A stretch of DNA of 64,000 nucleotides from JAFDZV01 sp035549015 (GCA_035549015.1 DASZRW010000007.1:1-64000), one strand, 5' to 3'. Positions 17,874 to 27,181 are shown, counted from the stretch's first letter. A program made the numbers and translations. The notes: generated by a model from the letters alone, not told the origin.

Positions 17874-19262
17874 ATGGACACAGGTAGCCAAGCCAGGCCC
17901 GGAGGCCATGTTGTGCCGACAGTGAGCAGCTTTAATCAGGATGCGATGACGTTTTCCGAGGCACGAACAGCAGTCCAGCCCGGCGGCATGCAGGCCGCGT
18001 ACCAGGGTGCCGATGCATACCACGAGTTCATGCTCGGCAACGGGCTTCGAGTGCTGTTGCATCAGGACCGGAGTACGCCGATCGTCACGATCAACGTGCT
18101 CTATCATGTCGGTTCGAAAAACGAGCAGCGGGGAGGAACCGGCTTTGCGCATCTGTTCGAGCATCTGATGTTCGACGGCTCGAAGAACGTGGACCGCGGC
18201 GGCTACGATCGTTACTGCACCTCCGTTGGAGGAGACAACAACGCCTTCACCAGCAGCGACATCACCGACTACTACGTCACGCTTCCCGGCGATCAGCTTG
18301 CGCTTGGGCTGTGGCTGGAGTCCGACCGGATGGCGGAGTTCGCGATCCGCGAGGTGTCGCTCGAGACGCAGAAGAATGTGGTGATCGAGGAGAAGCGGCA
18401 GAACATCGACGATGTTCCCTACGGCGACGCCATGGTGGCGATGCGCGAGATAGCGTACGGCCCGCAGCATCCGTACAGCTGGGACACGATCGGCTCCATG
18501 GAGGATATCGTGGCAGCGCGCATGGAGGATGTGCGTGCGTTCTACCTGCGATATTACGTCCCCTCCAACGCCACGCTCGTGGTGGCCGGCAACTTCGATC
18601 CGAACGAGGCCCGCGAGATGGTGGAGCAATACTTCGGGCCGATTCCCGCCGGCGGGGCGATCGATCCGGTGGCGCCGGATCCGGCGCTGCTTCGCCAGGG
18701 GATGCGCCGCGTGATATCCAGTTCCATCGTGCCGTTCAACGCCGTCTTTCTCGGATACCACGCCCCCTCCATCTACAGCGAGGATGTGCCGGCCCTCGAG
18801 CTGCTCGCGGCCATGCTCACCGATGGCGAAAGCTCGCGCCTGTATCAGGCATTGGAGTACACGCAGCAGATCGCCTCGGAGGCGGAGTGCTTCCTGGATG
18901 ATGGGGAGCTCGGGACGCTCGTCTACATCTACGCCGTGGGGCAGGAGACGAACATCTCCACGAAGCGTCTGGAGAAGGCTCTGCGTGCGGAGGTGGAGCG
19001 TCTGGTGCGGAACGGTGTCGGCGAACGGGAGCTCGAGAAAGTGAAGCATCGGAAGGTGACGCGCATCGTGCATGCGCTGCAATCGGTCTCCAGCCGCGCG
19101 GAGCGTCTCGCATACTTCACGGCGCTCTTCCGGCGTCCGGAGCTTGCATTCCATGAGGCTGATCTGTATGCTGCGGTGACGCGCGAGGATCTAGTGCGGG
19201 TTGCGCGCACCTATCTGCTGGAGCAGGAGCCGAATGTGATCGAGTACGTCCGTTCGAAGTGA
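17874..19262 (+). CDS. M16 family zinc peptidase (active type), second of three
   Basis: A 462-residue M16 peptidase subunit with the zinc motif HLFEH at residues 93-97 and the downstream glutamate in VVIEEKRQN. It is close to the preceding gene product (shared NGLRVLLHQDRSTPIV, YHVGSKNE, LFEHLMFDGSKNV, LALGLWLESDRM, RYYVPSNATLVVAGNF), so the pair likely arose by duplication. The N-terminal 45 residues are polar and vary; the true start may be the ATG at 17946, which has an AGGA-like sequence upstream. No signal peptide is evident. The following gene begins 66 nt downstream and encodes the likely non-catalytic partner. Confidence 0.92.
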   Translation: MDTGSQARPGGHVVPTVSSFNQDAMTFSEARTAVQPGGMQAAYQGADAYHEFMLGNGLRVLLHQDRSTPIVTINVLYHVGSKNEQRGGTGFAHLFEHLMFDGSKNVDRGGYDRYCTSVGGDNNAFTSSDITDYYVTLPGDQLALGLWLESDRMAEFAIREVSLETQKNVVIEEKRQNIDDVPYGDAMVAMREIAYGPQHPYSWDTIGSMEDIVAARMEDVRAFYLRYYVPSNATLVVAGNFDPNEAREMVEQYFGPIPAGGAIDPVAPDPALLRQGMRRVISSSIVPFNAVFLGYHAPSIYSEDVPALELLAAMLTDGESSRLYQALEYTQQIASEAECFLDDGELGTLVYIYAVGQETNISTKRLEKALRAEVERLVRNGVGERELEKVKHRKVTRIVHALQSVSSRAERLAYFTALFRRPELAFHEADLYAAVTREDLVRVARTYLLEQEPNVIEYVRSK

Positions 19263-19328
19263 TGCGCGAGCGCCGATGCAGTCCGTTCTCATCCCCTCAG
19301 AACATCGACAATCAATAATTCGTTTCCT

Positions 19329-20693
19329 GTGCAATCAATCGATCGCTCCACCCCGCCAAAGCCCGGCAAGCCGAGCCTGATCACATTTCCGGCGTTCGGT
19401 CGCGAAGTGCTGAAGAACGGCATCCCGGTCTACATCGTGGAAAATCACTCGCAGCCCTATGTCTCGCTGCAGCTCGTTGCACGCAGCGGGGCGAGCAGCG
19501 ACGGCCAGTTCGCCGGGCTTGCCGAGTTCGCGAGCAATCTGCTGCTGAGCGGCGCGGGCAGGCGCAATGCGCAGCAGCTTGCCGAGGAGATCGATTATCT
19601 GGGCGCCACGCTCGATGCAAGTGCGGGGCGCGACGAAACCACCGTGGGCCTTGGCGTGCTGGCAACGTTTCTGCCGCAGGCGCTGGAGCTGATGGCCGAC
19701 GTGGTGCTGCGGCCGACGTTCCCGGCCGATGAGGTGCAGCGCGAGCGGAAGCAGTCGATCGCGGCGCTGAAGCAGAACCGCTCCGATCCCGCCTACCTGG
19801 CATCGGTGCAGTTCCGCCGGGAACTGTACGGCAGCGGGCCGTACGGCACCGAGGTGGACGGCACGGAGGAGTCGCTGCGCCGCATCACTCGCAACGAATG
19901 TCTCCGCTTTCATGCCGAGCACTTCGTTGCCGGCAACGTCTTCTTCGTGGCGGCAGGGGATGTTGTTCCCCAGGAGTTCATTCGTCTGCTGAACCACTGC
20001 TTCGGCGAGTGGAGCGGCGAGGCTCCGCAGCCGCGCGCGTTCGAGTTGCCGGCAGGACGCGAATCGAAAAGTCTGGTAGTGGTTGATCGTCCCGGCTCCG
20101 TGCAGTCCGCCATGCGCGTGGGATCCATCGCGCTGGAGCGCCGGCATCGGGACTACATTCCGCTGATCACCCTCAACACGCTCTTCGGCGGGTATTTCAA
20201 CAGCCGGATCAACAACAACCTGCGCGAGCGGAACGGCTACACGTACGGGGCGCGTTCCGGCGTGGATGCATTGAAGAACCCGGGAGCCTTTTCCATCGCC
20301 GTCTCCGTGGGCACCGCCGTGACCGCTGCTGCGCTGGGGGAGATCTTCAGCGAACTGGAGGCGATCACACGCGAGGCGGTGACCGAGGAGGAGTTGACGA
20401 TGGTGAAGAACTTCATCGTCGGCTCGCAGGCATTGCAGACGGAGACGCCGGGGCAGGTGGCGAGCTTCGTTCGCGCCATTGCGTTGTACGGCCTGCCGGA
20501 CGACTACTACCGCCGCTTCCCGGACATGGTGCGTGCCGTCGGCCAGGAGGAATTGCTGACGATTGCGCGGCGATACATGAACCCGGACCATATGGTGGCG
20601 GTGATAGCGGGAGACGCCTCGGTGATCAGCGGCGAACTGGAACGCTTCGGGCCCGTGCGCGTTGTGGATGAGAAGGGGATTGCACGCACATGA
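19329..20693 (+). CDS. M16 family protein lacking the zinc motif (inactive-type subunit)
   Basis: A 454-residue member of the M16 fold (GTG start). Where active members carry AHLFEH, this protein reads AEFASN at residues 65-70, so the zinc site is lost. Other M16 features remain: PVYIVENHSQPYVSLQLVARSGASSD, ELMADVVLRPTFPADEVQRERKQSI, YGTEVDGTEESLRRIT, the LNTLFGGYFNSRINNNLRERNGYTYGARS element typical of the C-terminal M16 half, and YMNPDHMVAVIAGD. In known bacterial M16B heterodimers one subunit has the HxxEH site and the other has the R/Y substrate-binding pair; RNGYTYGA here fits the latter role. The gene follows the two active-type subunits in the same direction, so a mixed enzyme is likely. 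Confidence 0.9.
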   Translation: MQSIDRSTPPKPGKPSLITFPAFGREVLKNGIPVYIVENHSQPYVSLQLVARSGASSDGQFAGLAEFASNLLLSGAGRRNAQQLAEEIDYLGATLDASAGRDETTVGLGVLATFLPQALELMADVVLRPTFPADEVQRERKQSIAALKQNRSDPAYLASVQFRRELYGSGPYGTEVDGTEESLRRITRNECLRFHAEHFVAGNVFFVAAGDVVPQEFIRLLNHCFGEWSGEAPQPRAFELPAGRESKSLVVVDRPGSVQSAMRVGSIALERRHRDYIPLITLNTLFGGYFNSRINNNLRERNGYTYGARSGVDALKNPGAFSIAVSVGTAVTAAALGEIFSELEAITREAVTEEELTMVKNFIVGSQALQTETPGQVASFVRAIALYGLPDDYYRRFPDMVRAVGQEELLTIARRYMNPDHMVAVIAGDASVISGELERFGPVRVVDEKGIART

Positions 20694-21591
20694 CCGCCCA
20701 GTGGTAGAGCCGCCGCTCGATACCGTTCGGCCACGTCTTCGGTGGATGCATTCGCCGATCGTCTTTGCGCTGGCCTCCTTCGCCGTGATTACGGTGTCGT
20801 ACTACAAGCTGCCGTCGTTGATCGTATTGATCAACGGTGGGCCGCTGCAGCCCGCAGCGGCACGGCTGGTATTCTGCCTGGCGCAACTGGCTACGATGCT
20901 GCCGCTCACCCTGTTGATGGCGCGCTTCCAGCCACTCCCGTTCGCCGAACTGTTCCGCCTGCGTCCGGTTGCGCCGGTCACCTGCCTGCTGACCATCGTT
21001 GCAACGTTCGCCCTGCTCATGATGATCTCCGGCTATCTCGTGGCGCAGGAGGTGTATCTGATCCCCGACTCGTGGCGCGCGGCGTACGATGCCATCCAGG
21101 CCAGGACCAGCGGGCTCTACCGGTTCATGCTGGGCTGGAACACCGTGCCGGAGCTTCTGCTCTCGCTGCTGTTCGGTGCGGTGATACCGCCGCTGTGCGA
21201 GGAGCTGCTGTTCCGGGGCCTTCTGCAGCGCAGTCTGGAACGGAGCCTCGCGCCGGCTGCCTCCATCGCGATCGCGGCGATCTTCTTCGCGGCGGTGCAC
21301 CTGCAGCCGCAGAACGTGGTGGCGATTGCAGGGCTGGGAGCGTTCCACGGCTTTCTGGTGTGGCGTACCAGAAGCATCATTCCCGCAATCATCGCGCACG
21401 CAACGGTAAACGGCACGGTGACCGCGGTGATGTACGTCGGCTCCACGCGCGGACATCCGATTCATACGGCGACGCGCGATGGGTTCGTCGCATCGCTTCC
21501 GCTGCTGACCTGCTCCATCCTCCTCTTCGCGTTCATGGTTGTCTGGATCAACCGTCGCCATTCGAATACATCCCCGGCTTCCGCTCTATGA
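20662..21591 (+). CDS. CPBP family intramembrane metalloprotease
   Basis: An integral membrane protein of up to 309 residues with about seven or eight hydrophobic helices, of the CPBP (CAAX protease/bacteriocin-processing) family. Key motifs are CEELLFRGLLQRSL (the EExxxR glutamates), FFAAVHLQPQN (histidine motif), and the final HGFLVWRTRSIIPAIIAHATVN. Family members cleave peptides or prenylated proteins in the membrane; the substrate is unknown. The start is uncertain: 20662 overlaps the preceding M16 gene by 32 nt, a GTG at 20701 lies just after its stop codon, and an ATG at 20746 begins right before the first membrane helix. The end overlaps the next gene by ATGA, so the two are translationally coupled. 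Confidence 0.88.
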   Translation: MWMRRGLHAHDRPVVEPPLDTVRPRLRWMHSPIVFALASFAVITVSYYKLPSLIVLINGGPLQPAAARLVFCLAQLATMLPLTLLMARFQPLPFAELFRLRPVAPVTCLLTIVATFALLMMISGYLVAQEVYLIPDSWRAAYDAIQARTSGLYRFMLGWNTVPELLLSLLFGAVIPPLCEELLFRGLLQRSLERSLAPAASIAIAAIFFAAVHLQPQNVVAIAGLGAFHGFLVWRTRSIIPAIIAHATVNGTVTAVMYVGSTRGHPIHTATRDGFVASLPLLTCSILLFAFMVVWINRRHSNTSPASAL

Positions 21592-22775
21592 CCGATACGG
21601 CACAGGAATATCCCGTTGTCACGCTCAGGCCGCGCGAGGAGCGGCGTCTCCGCTACGGCCACACCTGGGTATTCAGCAACGAGATCGCATCGATTGCGCC
21701 TCCGGCCGCTCCCGGCGCACAGGTGCTTGTCCGCGCGTCGCACGGAATGCCGCTTGGGACGGGGATCTACAATCCGCACTCTCTCATCGCGGTGCGCGTT
21801 ACCAGCCGCGGCACGGAGCCGTTGGATCGCGAATGGTTCGGCGCCCGTCTGCGCCGCGCGCTTCGCCTGCGCGAGACGCTCTATCCCGGCCAGCGAACCT
21901 ATCGCCTGCTTCACTCGGAGGCGGACGGGGTTCCCGGTGTGATCGTGGATCGTTTCGACGACGTTCTCACCGTGCAGATAGCCGCGCTCGGCATCGAGAT
22001 GCGCCGGGAGATGCTGTACGATGCGTTGATGGAGATCGAAGGGGTGGCGGGTGTCGTGGAGCGGAACGATCATGCGCTCCGCGCGCTGGAGGGGCTCCCC
22101 GCACGCGTCGGCATCGTGCGCGGCACGGCCGATCCGCAGATCGTGACCGACGGCGTGCTGCGATTCAACGTTGACCCGCTCGGCGGGCAGAAGACGGGGT
22201 TCTATCTGGACCAGCGCGAGAACCGCCTTGCGATGCGCCGATACATGCGCGATGCGCGCGTGCTGGACCTGTTCAGCAACAACGGCGGTTTTGCGCTTCA
22301 TGCCCGGCACGCCGGCGCGCGCGATGTGATTGCCGTGGACAGCTCCGCCGCCGCCGTTGCCGAGATCCACGCCAACAGCAGTCTGAACAATCTCTCCGGC
22401 ATCGAAACGCGAACGGCCGACGTGTTCGCGGAGCTGGCAGCGCTCCGCTCTCAGCACGAGTGCTTCGATGTGGTGATCGCGGACCCGCCGCCGTTCGCGC
22501 GCTCGAAGAAGAATGTGGCGGCGGCACGGAAGAAGTACGTGGAGCTGTTCAGCGGCACGCTCTCCGTGCTTGCGCCGGGTGGAACCGTTTTCTGGGCCAC
22601 CTGCTCGCACCACATCACGCGGGAGACATTCATGGAGATGATTCGCGAGTCGCTGGCGCGCGCGCGGCGCGACGGGGTGATCCTGGAGGAGCGCGGAGCG
22701 GCGCCGGACCATCCGGTGCATCCATCGATGCCGGAGACCGCGTATCTGCACGGGGCGATCCTGAGGGTGGAGTAG
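21588..22775 (+). CDS. 23S rRNA (cytosine-C5)-methyltransferase, RlmI-like
   Basis: A 395-residue SAM-dependent RNA methyltransferase of the RlmI/YccW family, which methylates a cytosine of 23S rRNA at C5. The ATG at 21588 overlaps the stop codon of the CPBP gene (ATGA), which decides this start over longer readings of the same frame. Residues 1-80 form a PUA-like RNA-binding domain (YGHTWVFSNEI, GIYNPHSLIAVRV). The linker holds DGVPGVIVDRF and QKTGFYLDQRENR at 201-213. The Rossmann domain has LDLFSNNGGFALHA (motif I), ADPPPFARSKK (motif IV) and the catalytic cysteine C339 in WATCSHH. The gene closes the rightward block and converges with the P-type ATPase gene. Confidence 0.94.
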   Translation: MTDTAQEYPVVTLRPREERRLRYGHTWVFSNEIASIAPPAAPGAQVLVRASHGMPLGTGIYNPHSLIAVRVTSRGTEPLDREWFGARLRRALRLRETLYPGQRTYRLLHSEADGVPGVIVDRFDDVLTVQIAALGIEMRREMLYDALMEIEGVAGVVERNDHALRALEGLPARVGIVRGTADPQIVTDGVLRFNVDPLGGQKTGFYLDQRENRLAMRRYMRDARVLDLFSNNGGFALHARHAGARDVIAVDSSAAAVAEIHANSSLNNLSGIETRTADVFAELAALRSQHECFDVVIADPPPFARSKKNVAAARKKYVELFSGTLSVLAPGGTVFWATCSHHITRETFMEMIRESLARARRDGVILEERGAAPDHPVHPSMPETAYLHGAILRVE

Positions 22776-22835
22776 CCGCGATGCGGCTGCCGTCCGCTCC
22801 CGTCGTACCTGGCCGCCCTGTTCCGACGGCTTGCG

Positions 22836-25457
22836 CTATCCCCGATCCTTCTCGAACCGCCGCACGAAGTAGGTCTTCACGATCTGCGTCAGCACCACAT
22901 AGCAGACCATCATCGCCGCCAGCAGCGGCCAGTACAATCCCGGAAGCGGTACGAACCCGAGCGGGCCGGCGAGCGGCGAGAAGGGGAGCAGGGCGGCGAT
23001 CACCACGATCAGTATCGATGTGATCGTCAACTGAAGGCTTGCCCGGCTCTCGATGAACGGAACCTTGTTGGTTCGTATCACGTGGATGATGAGCGTCTGC
23101 GTGAAGACCGATTCGACGAACCATCCGGTATGGAACAGCTTCTCGTTATGCCAGCAGTCGAAGACATAGAGCATGATGAAGAAGGTTGCATAGTCGAAGA
23201 TGGAACTGATCGGCCCGATGGCGAGGATGAAGCGCCTGAGATCCTTGATGGCCCACTTGCGCGGCACGCGCAGCCAGTCCGCATCGACACTGTCCGTGGG
23301 GATGGTGGTCTGCGAGAAGTCGTAGAGAAGGTTGTTGGTGAGCACCTGCACCGGGAGCATGGGAACGAACGGCAGGAAGATGCTTGCGCCAACCAGGCTG
23401 AACATGTTGCCGAAGTTGGAGCTGGCCGCCATCCGGATGTATTTGATCACGTTGCCGAACACGCGGCGCCCTTCCATCACTCCTTCATGGAGCACCAGCA
23501 GGCTCTGCTCCAGCAGAATGATGTCCGAGGATTCCCGGGCGATATCCGCGGCGCCGTTCACGGAGATCCCAACGTCGCTCGTCTTCAGTGCCGGAGCATC
23601 GTTGATGCCGTCCCCCATGAATCCCACAACGTGATCGTGCCCCTGCAATGCCTTGATCACCCGCTGCTTGTGCGAGGGGGAGAGCTTCGCGAAGATGGTG
23701 GTCCCCTCCACGCGCCCGGCCAGTTCCTCGTCGCTCATCCGCTCGAGCTCCGCGCCCAGCAGCACGCCCTCCACGGTCAGGTTCACCTGGTTGCAGATGG
23801 TGTGCGTGACGATGTCGTTGTCGCCGGTGAGGATCTTCACCGTCACGTTGCTCGCGCGCAGTTCCTCCAGCGCCTGTTTGGCCGTGTCCTTCGGCGGATC
23901 GAGAAACGCCAGGAAGCCGGTGAGGACCATGTCGGACTCGTCCGCCACGGAGTAGTCGTCCGTATCCGCGCTCACCTCCTTGCGCGCCAGCGCCACCACG
24001 CGGAAGCCCTGTTCGCTGAGATCGTGAATCAGCTTGTCGCACATCGGGTAGTGATGCGCGCCATCCAGCGGAAGCATCCTGCCGTTGACCATGATGCGAT
24101 TGCACTTCGCCATCACCTCCTCCACGGCTCCCTTGCAGATCAGCGTGCGCACGCCGTCGCGGTTCGCGATCACGACGGAGAGCCTGCGGCGTTCGAAGTC
24201 GAACGGCATCTCGTCGATCTTCGTATAGCCTTCGGCATCCACGAGCGTCTTCTCCAGTTGCGCGCGCTCCAGGATGGCAACGTCCATCGTGTTCTTCAGG
24301 CCGGTCTCGAAGAAGCTGTTGAGATAGGCATCGTGCAGAATCTCCTCGCGATCGTTCCCCTCGACGTCCACATGCTTCACCAGTTCGATCTTCCCCTGCG
24401 TCAGCGTGCCGGTCTTGTCCGTGCAGAGCACATCCATCGCGCCGAGGTTCTGGATGGAGTTGAGCCGCTTGACGATCACCTTCCGCTTGGACATCGCGAT
24501 CGCTCCCTTCGAGAGGTTGACCGTGACGATCATCGGAAGCATTTCCGGGGTGAGCCCAACGGCAACGGCGAGCGCGAAGAGAAATGCCTCCACCCATGCG
24601 CCGCGGCTCAGTCCGTTCAACAGAAATACCAGCGGCACCAGGATCATCATGAACCGGATGATGAGCCACGTGAACTTGTTGATGCCGCTGTCGAAACTGG
24701 TGGTGGAACGCTCGCCGGAGATGCTGCGAGCGAGCGAGCCGAAGAACGTCTGCGATCCGGTGAGCAGCGCCACGGCCTTGGCGGAGCCGGTCTGCACGCT
24801 CGAACCCTGGAAGCAGAGCATCGGCAGTTCGAACTCCTCGTCCTGATCGGCAGAGGCGGTGCCGGGATTCTTTGCAACCGGGAGGGACTCCCCGGTGAGC
24901 GTGGACTGGTCCACGTGCAGGTCGTGCGCATCGATCAGCCGCATGTCCGCCGGAACGATGTCGCCGGCCGCGAGGATCACGATATCCCCGGGAACGATTT
25001 CGCGGGCGGGAATCTCCGTCTCCGCGTTGTCGCGCATCACCGTGGCGTGAACCCCGACGATCGTCTTCAGCTTCTCGGCCGCCTTGTCCGAGCGCATCTC
25101 CTGCACGAAGCGGAGCACAACGCCCAGCAGCACCATCACGCCGATCATCACGGTGCCGCGCATGTCTCCGGTGAAGTAGGAGACGATGCCGAGAATCACC
25201 AGGAGGATCACCAGCGGGTTGCGCACGTTGTCCAGCAGGCGCATCAACGCGGAGCGGCGTTCGCCGGTATCGATCTCGTTGAAGCCGTAGCGCGCAAGAC
25301 GTTGGCGCGCCTCGGCGGCCGTGAGGCCGGTGGGACGTGTGCCGAGCGAATCGAACAGGGCGTCGATCTCGGTCCGTGCGTTGTTCAGAAGCGCTGCAGA
25401 GCGTTCCGCGTCCGTGCTGCCGGCCGGCTCCGGACGTGTGGATGCCGCTTTGTTCAT
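22836..25457 (-). CDS. mgtA: Mg2+-importing P-type ATPase (MgtA/MgtB family)
   Basis: An 873-residue type IIIB P-type ATPase that imports Mg2+ across the inner membrane using ATP. The start MNKAASTRPEP has GAGGAA about 9 nt upstream. The actuator domain holds TGES; the phosphorylated aspartate is D347 in CTDKTGTLT; MGDGINDAPALK is the hinge motif. The membrane segment AVGLTPEMLPMIVTVNLSKGAIAMSK and the ISVNGAADIARESSDIILLE sequence are typical of MgtA rather than of calcium pumps. About ten membrane helices end with LPGLYWPLLAAMMVCYVVLTQIVKTYF. The leader is 434 nt to the divergent serS gene and carries a TATATTTG box 58 nt upstream. I could not recognise an Mg2+-sensing riboswitch in this leader. 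Confidence 0.94.
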   Translation of the reverse strand: MNKAASTRPEPAGSTDAERSAALLNNARTEIDALFDSLGTRPTGLTAAEARQRLARYGFNEIDTGERRSALMRLLDNVRNPLVILLVILGIVSYFTGDMRGTVMIGVMVLLGVVLRFVQEMRSDKAAEKLKTIVGVHATVMRDNAETEIPAREIVPGDIVILAAGDIVPADMRLIDAHDLHVDQSTLTGESLPVAKNPGTASADQDEEFELPMLCFQGSSVQTGSAKAVALLTGSQTFFGSLARSISGERSTTSFDSGINKFTWLIIRFMMILVPLVFLLNGLSRGAWVEAFLFALAVAVGLTPEMLPMIVTVNLSKGAIAMSKRKVIVKRLNSIQNLGAMDVLCTDKTGTLTQGKIELVKHVDVEGNDREEILHDAYLNSFFETGLKNTMDVAILERAQLEKTLVDAEGYTKIDEMPFDFERRRLSVVIANRDGVRTLICKGAVEEVMAKCNRIMVNGRMLPLDGAHHYPMCDKLIHDLSEQGFRVVALARKEVSADTDDYSVADESDMVLTGFLAFLDPPKDTAKQALEELRASNVTVKILTGDNDIVTHTICNQVNLTVEGVLLGAELERMSDEELAGRVEGTTIFAKLSPSHKQRVIKALQGHDHVVGFMGDGINDAPALKTSDVGISVNGAADIARESSDIILLEQSLLVLHEGVMEGRRVFGNVIKYIRMAASSNFGNMFSLVGASIFLPFVPMLPVQVLTNNLLYDFSQTTIPTDSVDADWLRVPRKWAIKDLRRFILAIGPISSIFDYATFFIMLYVFDCWHNEKLFHTGWFVESVFTQTLIIHVIRTNKVPFIESRASLQLTITSILIVVIAALLPFSPLAGPLGFVPLPGLYWPLLAAMMVCYVVLTQIVKTYFVRRFEKDRG

Positions 25458-25514
25458 CGGGGGAATTCCTCTGTTGCTGTCTTTCCGGACGATATGCGTG
25501 AGGGAGGGGCGCAT

Positions 25515-25522
25515 CAAATATA
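25515..25522 (-). promoter_or_regulatory. TAnnTTTG -7 promoter box of mgtA
   Basis: TATATTTG on the minus strand, 58 nt upstream of the mgtA ATG, an exact match to the Bacteroidota -7 consensus. Confidence 0.5.
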
Positions 25523-25689
25523 TGCGGGCGTGGAGTGTTTCCCCCACTCCCCTGCCGCCGCTGGCGCAGACAGTTCCGCGATCGCGGCTCCGCATCCGGC
25601 GGCTGCCGGACCCAATCATCCGCACCCTCGGGCCGTGCATGCCTGCTCATGACCACAGGCATTGAGCATCACGTCTATCGATCGTCTTC

Positions 25690-25708
25690 GCCCCGCCTCC
25701 GTCGGGGC
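25690..25708. repeat. GC-rich inverted repeat
   Basis: GCCCCG and CGGGGC flank CCTCCGT. It lies in the mgtA-serS divergent region near a second palindrome with the same CCCCG/CGGGG core; role unknown. Confidence 0.45.
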
Positions 25709-25743
25709 TCGCCACGCTCACCGGTGGGTCAGTGCAGAGGGAT

Positions 25744-25762
25744 ACCCCGACACTGTCGGGGT
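25744..25762. repeat. Near-perfect GC-rich palindrome
   Basis: ACCCCGACA is followed after one C by TGTCGGGGT, a perfect 9-bp inverted repeat. Upstream of serS and mgtA; may be an operator or a dispersed extragenic palindrome. Confidence 0.5.
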
Positions 25763-25848
25763 TGATGCTTCTCGCGATGAGGAAGGTGCCCGGCCGTGAG
25801 CCTTCCGCCTCTCAATAAATCGTCACGCGTCACTCCGGCGCTTACGGC

Positions 25849-25856
25849 TATATTCG
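25849..25856 (+). promoter_or_regulatory. Probable -7 promoter box of serS
   Basis: TATATTCG, one mismatch from TAnnTTTG, 36 nt before the serS ATG. Confidence 0.4.
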
Positions 25857-25891
25857 GCACTTCAATCACTGTTGCATCAGGGATCACGACA

Positions 25892-27181
25892 ATGCTGGAC
25901 ATCCGATTCATCAGAGAGAATCTCGATCGCGTCAGGGAGAACATCGCCTATCGCGGCGTGAAGAATGCCAACCCCGATCTCGTTGTCGAGATCTACAACC
26001 GCCGCGTAAGTCTGCTGCAGGCGCTGGAGCGGCTGCGCGCGGAGCGGAACGAGACGGCCCAGAAGATGAAGGGGAAGCTGGAGCCGGAGGAGCGCCAGGT
26101 TCTCATCGAACGGGGCCGCATGTTGAAGGAGGAGATCGCGGGGCTGGAGACGGAGGTGGACCGGCTGGCGGAGGAGCTGGAGGCGGAGGCGCGCCACATT
26201 CCCAACATGACGCATCCGGCGGTTCCCGGCGGCGGCGAGGATGAAGGGACCGTGCTTCAGCATGTCGGCGAGCCGAGGACCTTCGACTTCGAACCGAAGG
26301 ATCATCTCGCCCTCGGCACCGACCTGCGCCTGCTGGACTTCGATACTGCCGCCGAGGTTACCGGCCAGAAGTTCTACTACCTCCTCAACGAAGGTGCGCT
26401 GCTGGAGATGGCGCTGATCAACTTCGCCATGAGCAAGCTCGTGGCGCGCGGCTTCACTCCCTATCTCACTCCGGACCTCGCTCGCACCAGCGTGCTGGAG
26501 GCGATCGGCTTCGATCCGCGGGGGGAGTCCACGCAGGTATACACCGTGGCCGGCACCGATCTCTGCCTGGTGGGTACGGCGGAGATAACGCTGGGCGGTC
26601 TGTTGAAGGACCGGATTCTTCGGAAGGAGGATCTGCCGGTTCGTCTCGTCGGCTTCAGCCACTGCTTCCGCACGGAGGCCGGCTCGCACGGGGCGTTCGC
26701 GAAGGGGCTCTATCGCGTGCATCAGTTCAGCAAGGTGGAGATGTTCGCCTTCACGACGCCGGAGGAGAGCGAGAGGATGCACGAGGAGATGCGCGACATC
26801 GAGATCGAGATCTTCACGGAGCTCGGCCTTCCCTTCCGTGTTGTGGACATCGCGGCCGGAGATCTCGGCGCGCCGGCCTATCGCAAGTTCGATCTCGAGG
26901 CGTGGATGCCGTCGCGCGGCGGATACGGTGAGGTGACCAGCACGAGCAACTGCACGGACTTTCAGAGCCGCAGGCTCGCGATCCGTTATCGGGATGAGGA
27001 GAACCAGACCCGTCTGGTGCACACGCTGAACGGTACGGCGGTGGCGATACCGCGCGCGATCGTTGCGATCCTCGAGAACAATCAGCAGGCCGACGGAACG
27101 GTTGTGGTTCCGGAGGTGCTGCGTCCGTTCATGGGAGGGCAGGGGGTGATAGGTCGTGAGAAGAGTTGGGAGAAACGATAG
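25892..27181 (+). CDS. serS: Seryl-tRNA synthetase
   Basis: A 429-residue class II aminoacyl-tRNA synthetase charging tRNA-Ser. Starting at MLDIRFIRENLDRVRENI (an AGGGA lies 9 nt upstream), it has the N-terminal coiled-coil arm at about 35-100 that grips the long variable arm of tRNA-Ser. The catalytic core contains motif 2 (HCFRTEAGSHGAFAKGLYRVHQFSKVEMF), DLEAWMPSRGGYGEVTSTSNCTDFQSRR and motif 3 (LNGTAVAIPRAIVAILENNQ). The length matches the family. A longer open frame from 25796 adds 32 residues that are not family-like. The gene is probably monocistronic, with a hairpin 65 nt after its stop codon. Confidence 0.97.
   Translation: MLDIRFIRENLDRVRENIAYRGVKNANPDLVVEIYNRRVSLLQALERLRAERNETAQKMKGKLEPEERQVLIERGRMLKEEIAGLETEVDRLAEELEAEARHIPNMTHPAVPGGGEDEGTVLQHVGEPRTFDFEPKDHLALGTDLRLLDFDTAAEVTGQKFYYLLNEGALLEMALINFAMSKLVARGFTPYLTPDLARTSVLEAIGFDPRGESTQVYTVAGTDLCLVGTAEITLGGLLKDRILRKEDLPVRLVGFSHCFRTEAGSHGAFAKGLYRVHQFSKVEMFAFTTPEESERMHEEMRDIEIEIFTELGLPFRVVDIAAGDLGAPAYRKFDLEAWMPSRGGYGEVTSTSNCTDFQSRRLAIRYRDEENQTRLVHTLNGTAVAIPRAIVAILENNQQADGTVVVPEVLRPFMGGQGVIGREKSWEKR

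Larger units (their letters stand above)
25458..25891. other. Divergent region between mgtA and serS
   Basis: About 430 bases. It contains the mgtA promoter box at 25515-25522, a serS box at 25849-25856, and two GC-rich palindromes, 25690-25708 (GCCCCG/CGGGGC) and 25744-25762 (ACCCCGACA/TGTCGGGGT). No open frame looks like a gene. Confidence 0.55.

Noticed and set aside
23082..25652. Long plus-strand open frame opposite the Mg2+ P-type ATPase gene
   Set aside because: The minus-strand frame contains all P-type ATPase motifs; the plus frame is a shadow with His/Glu/Arg-rich sequence. The same applies to 12338-14938 (minus) and 30787-33486 (plus).
25458..25690. Mg2+-sensing leader (M-box) in front of mgtA
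   Set aside because: I could not recognise the conserved M-box core elements; only a promoter box and GC-rich palindromes are visible.
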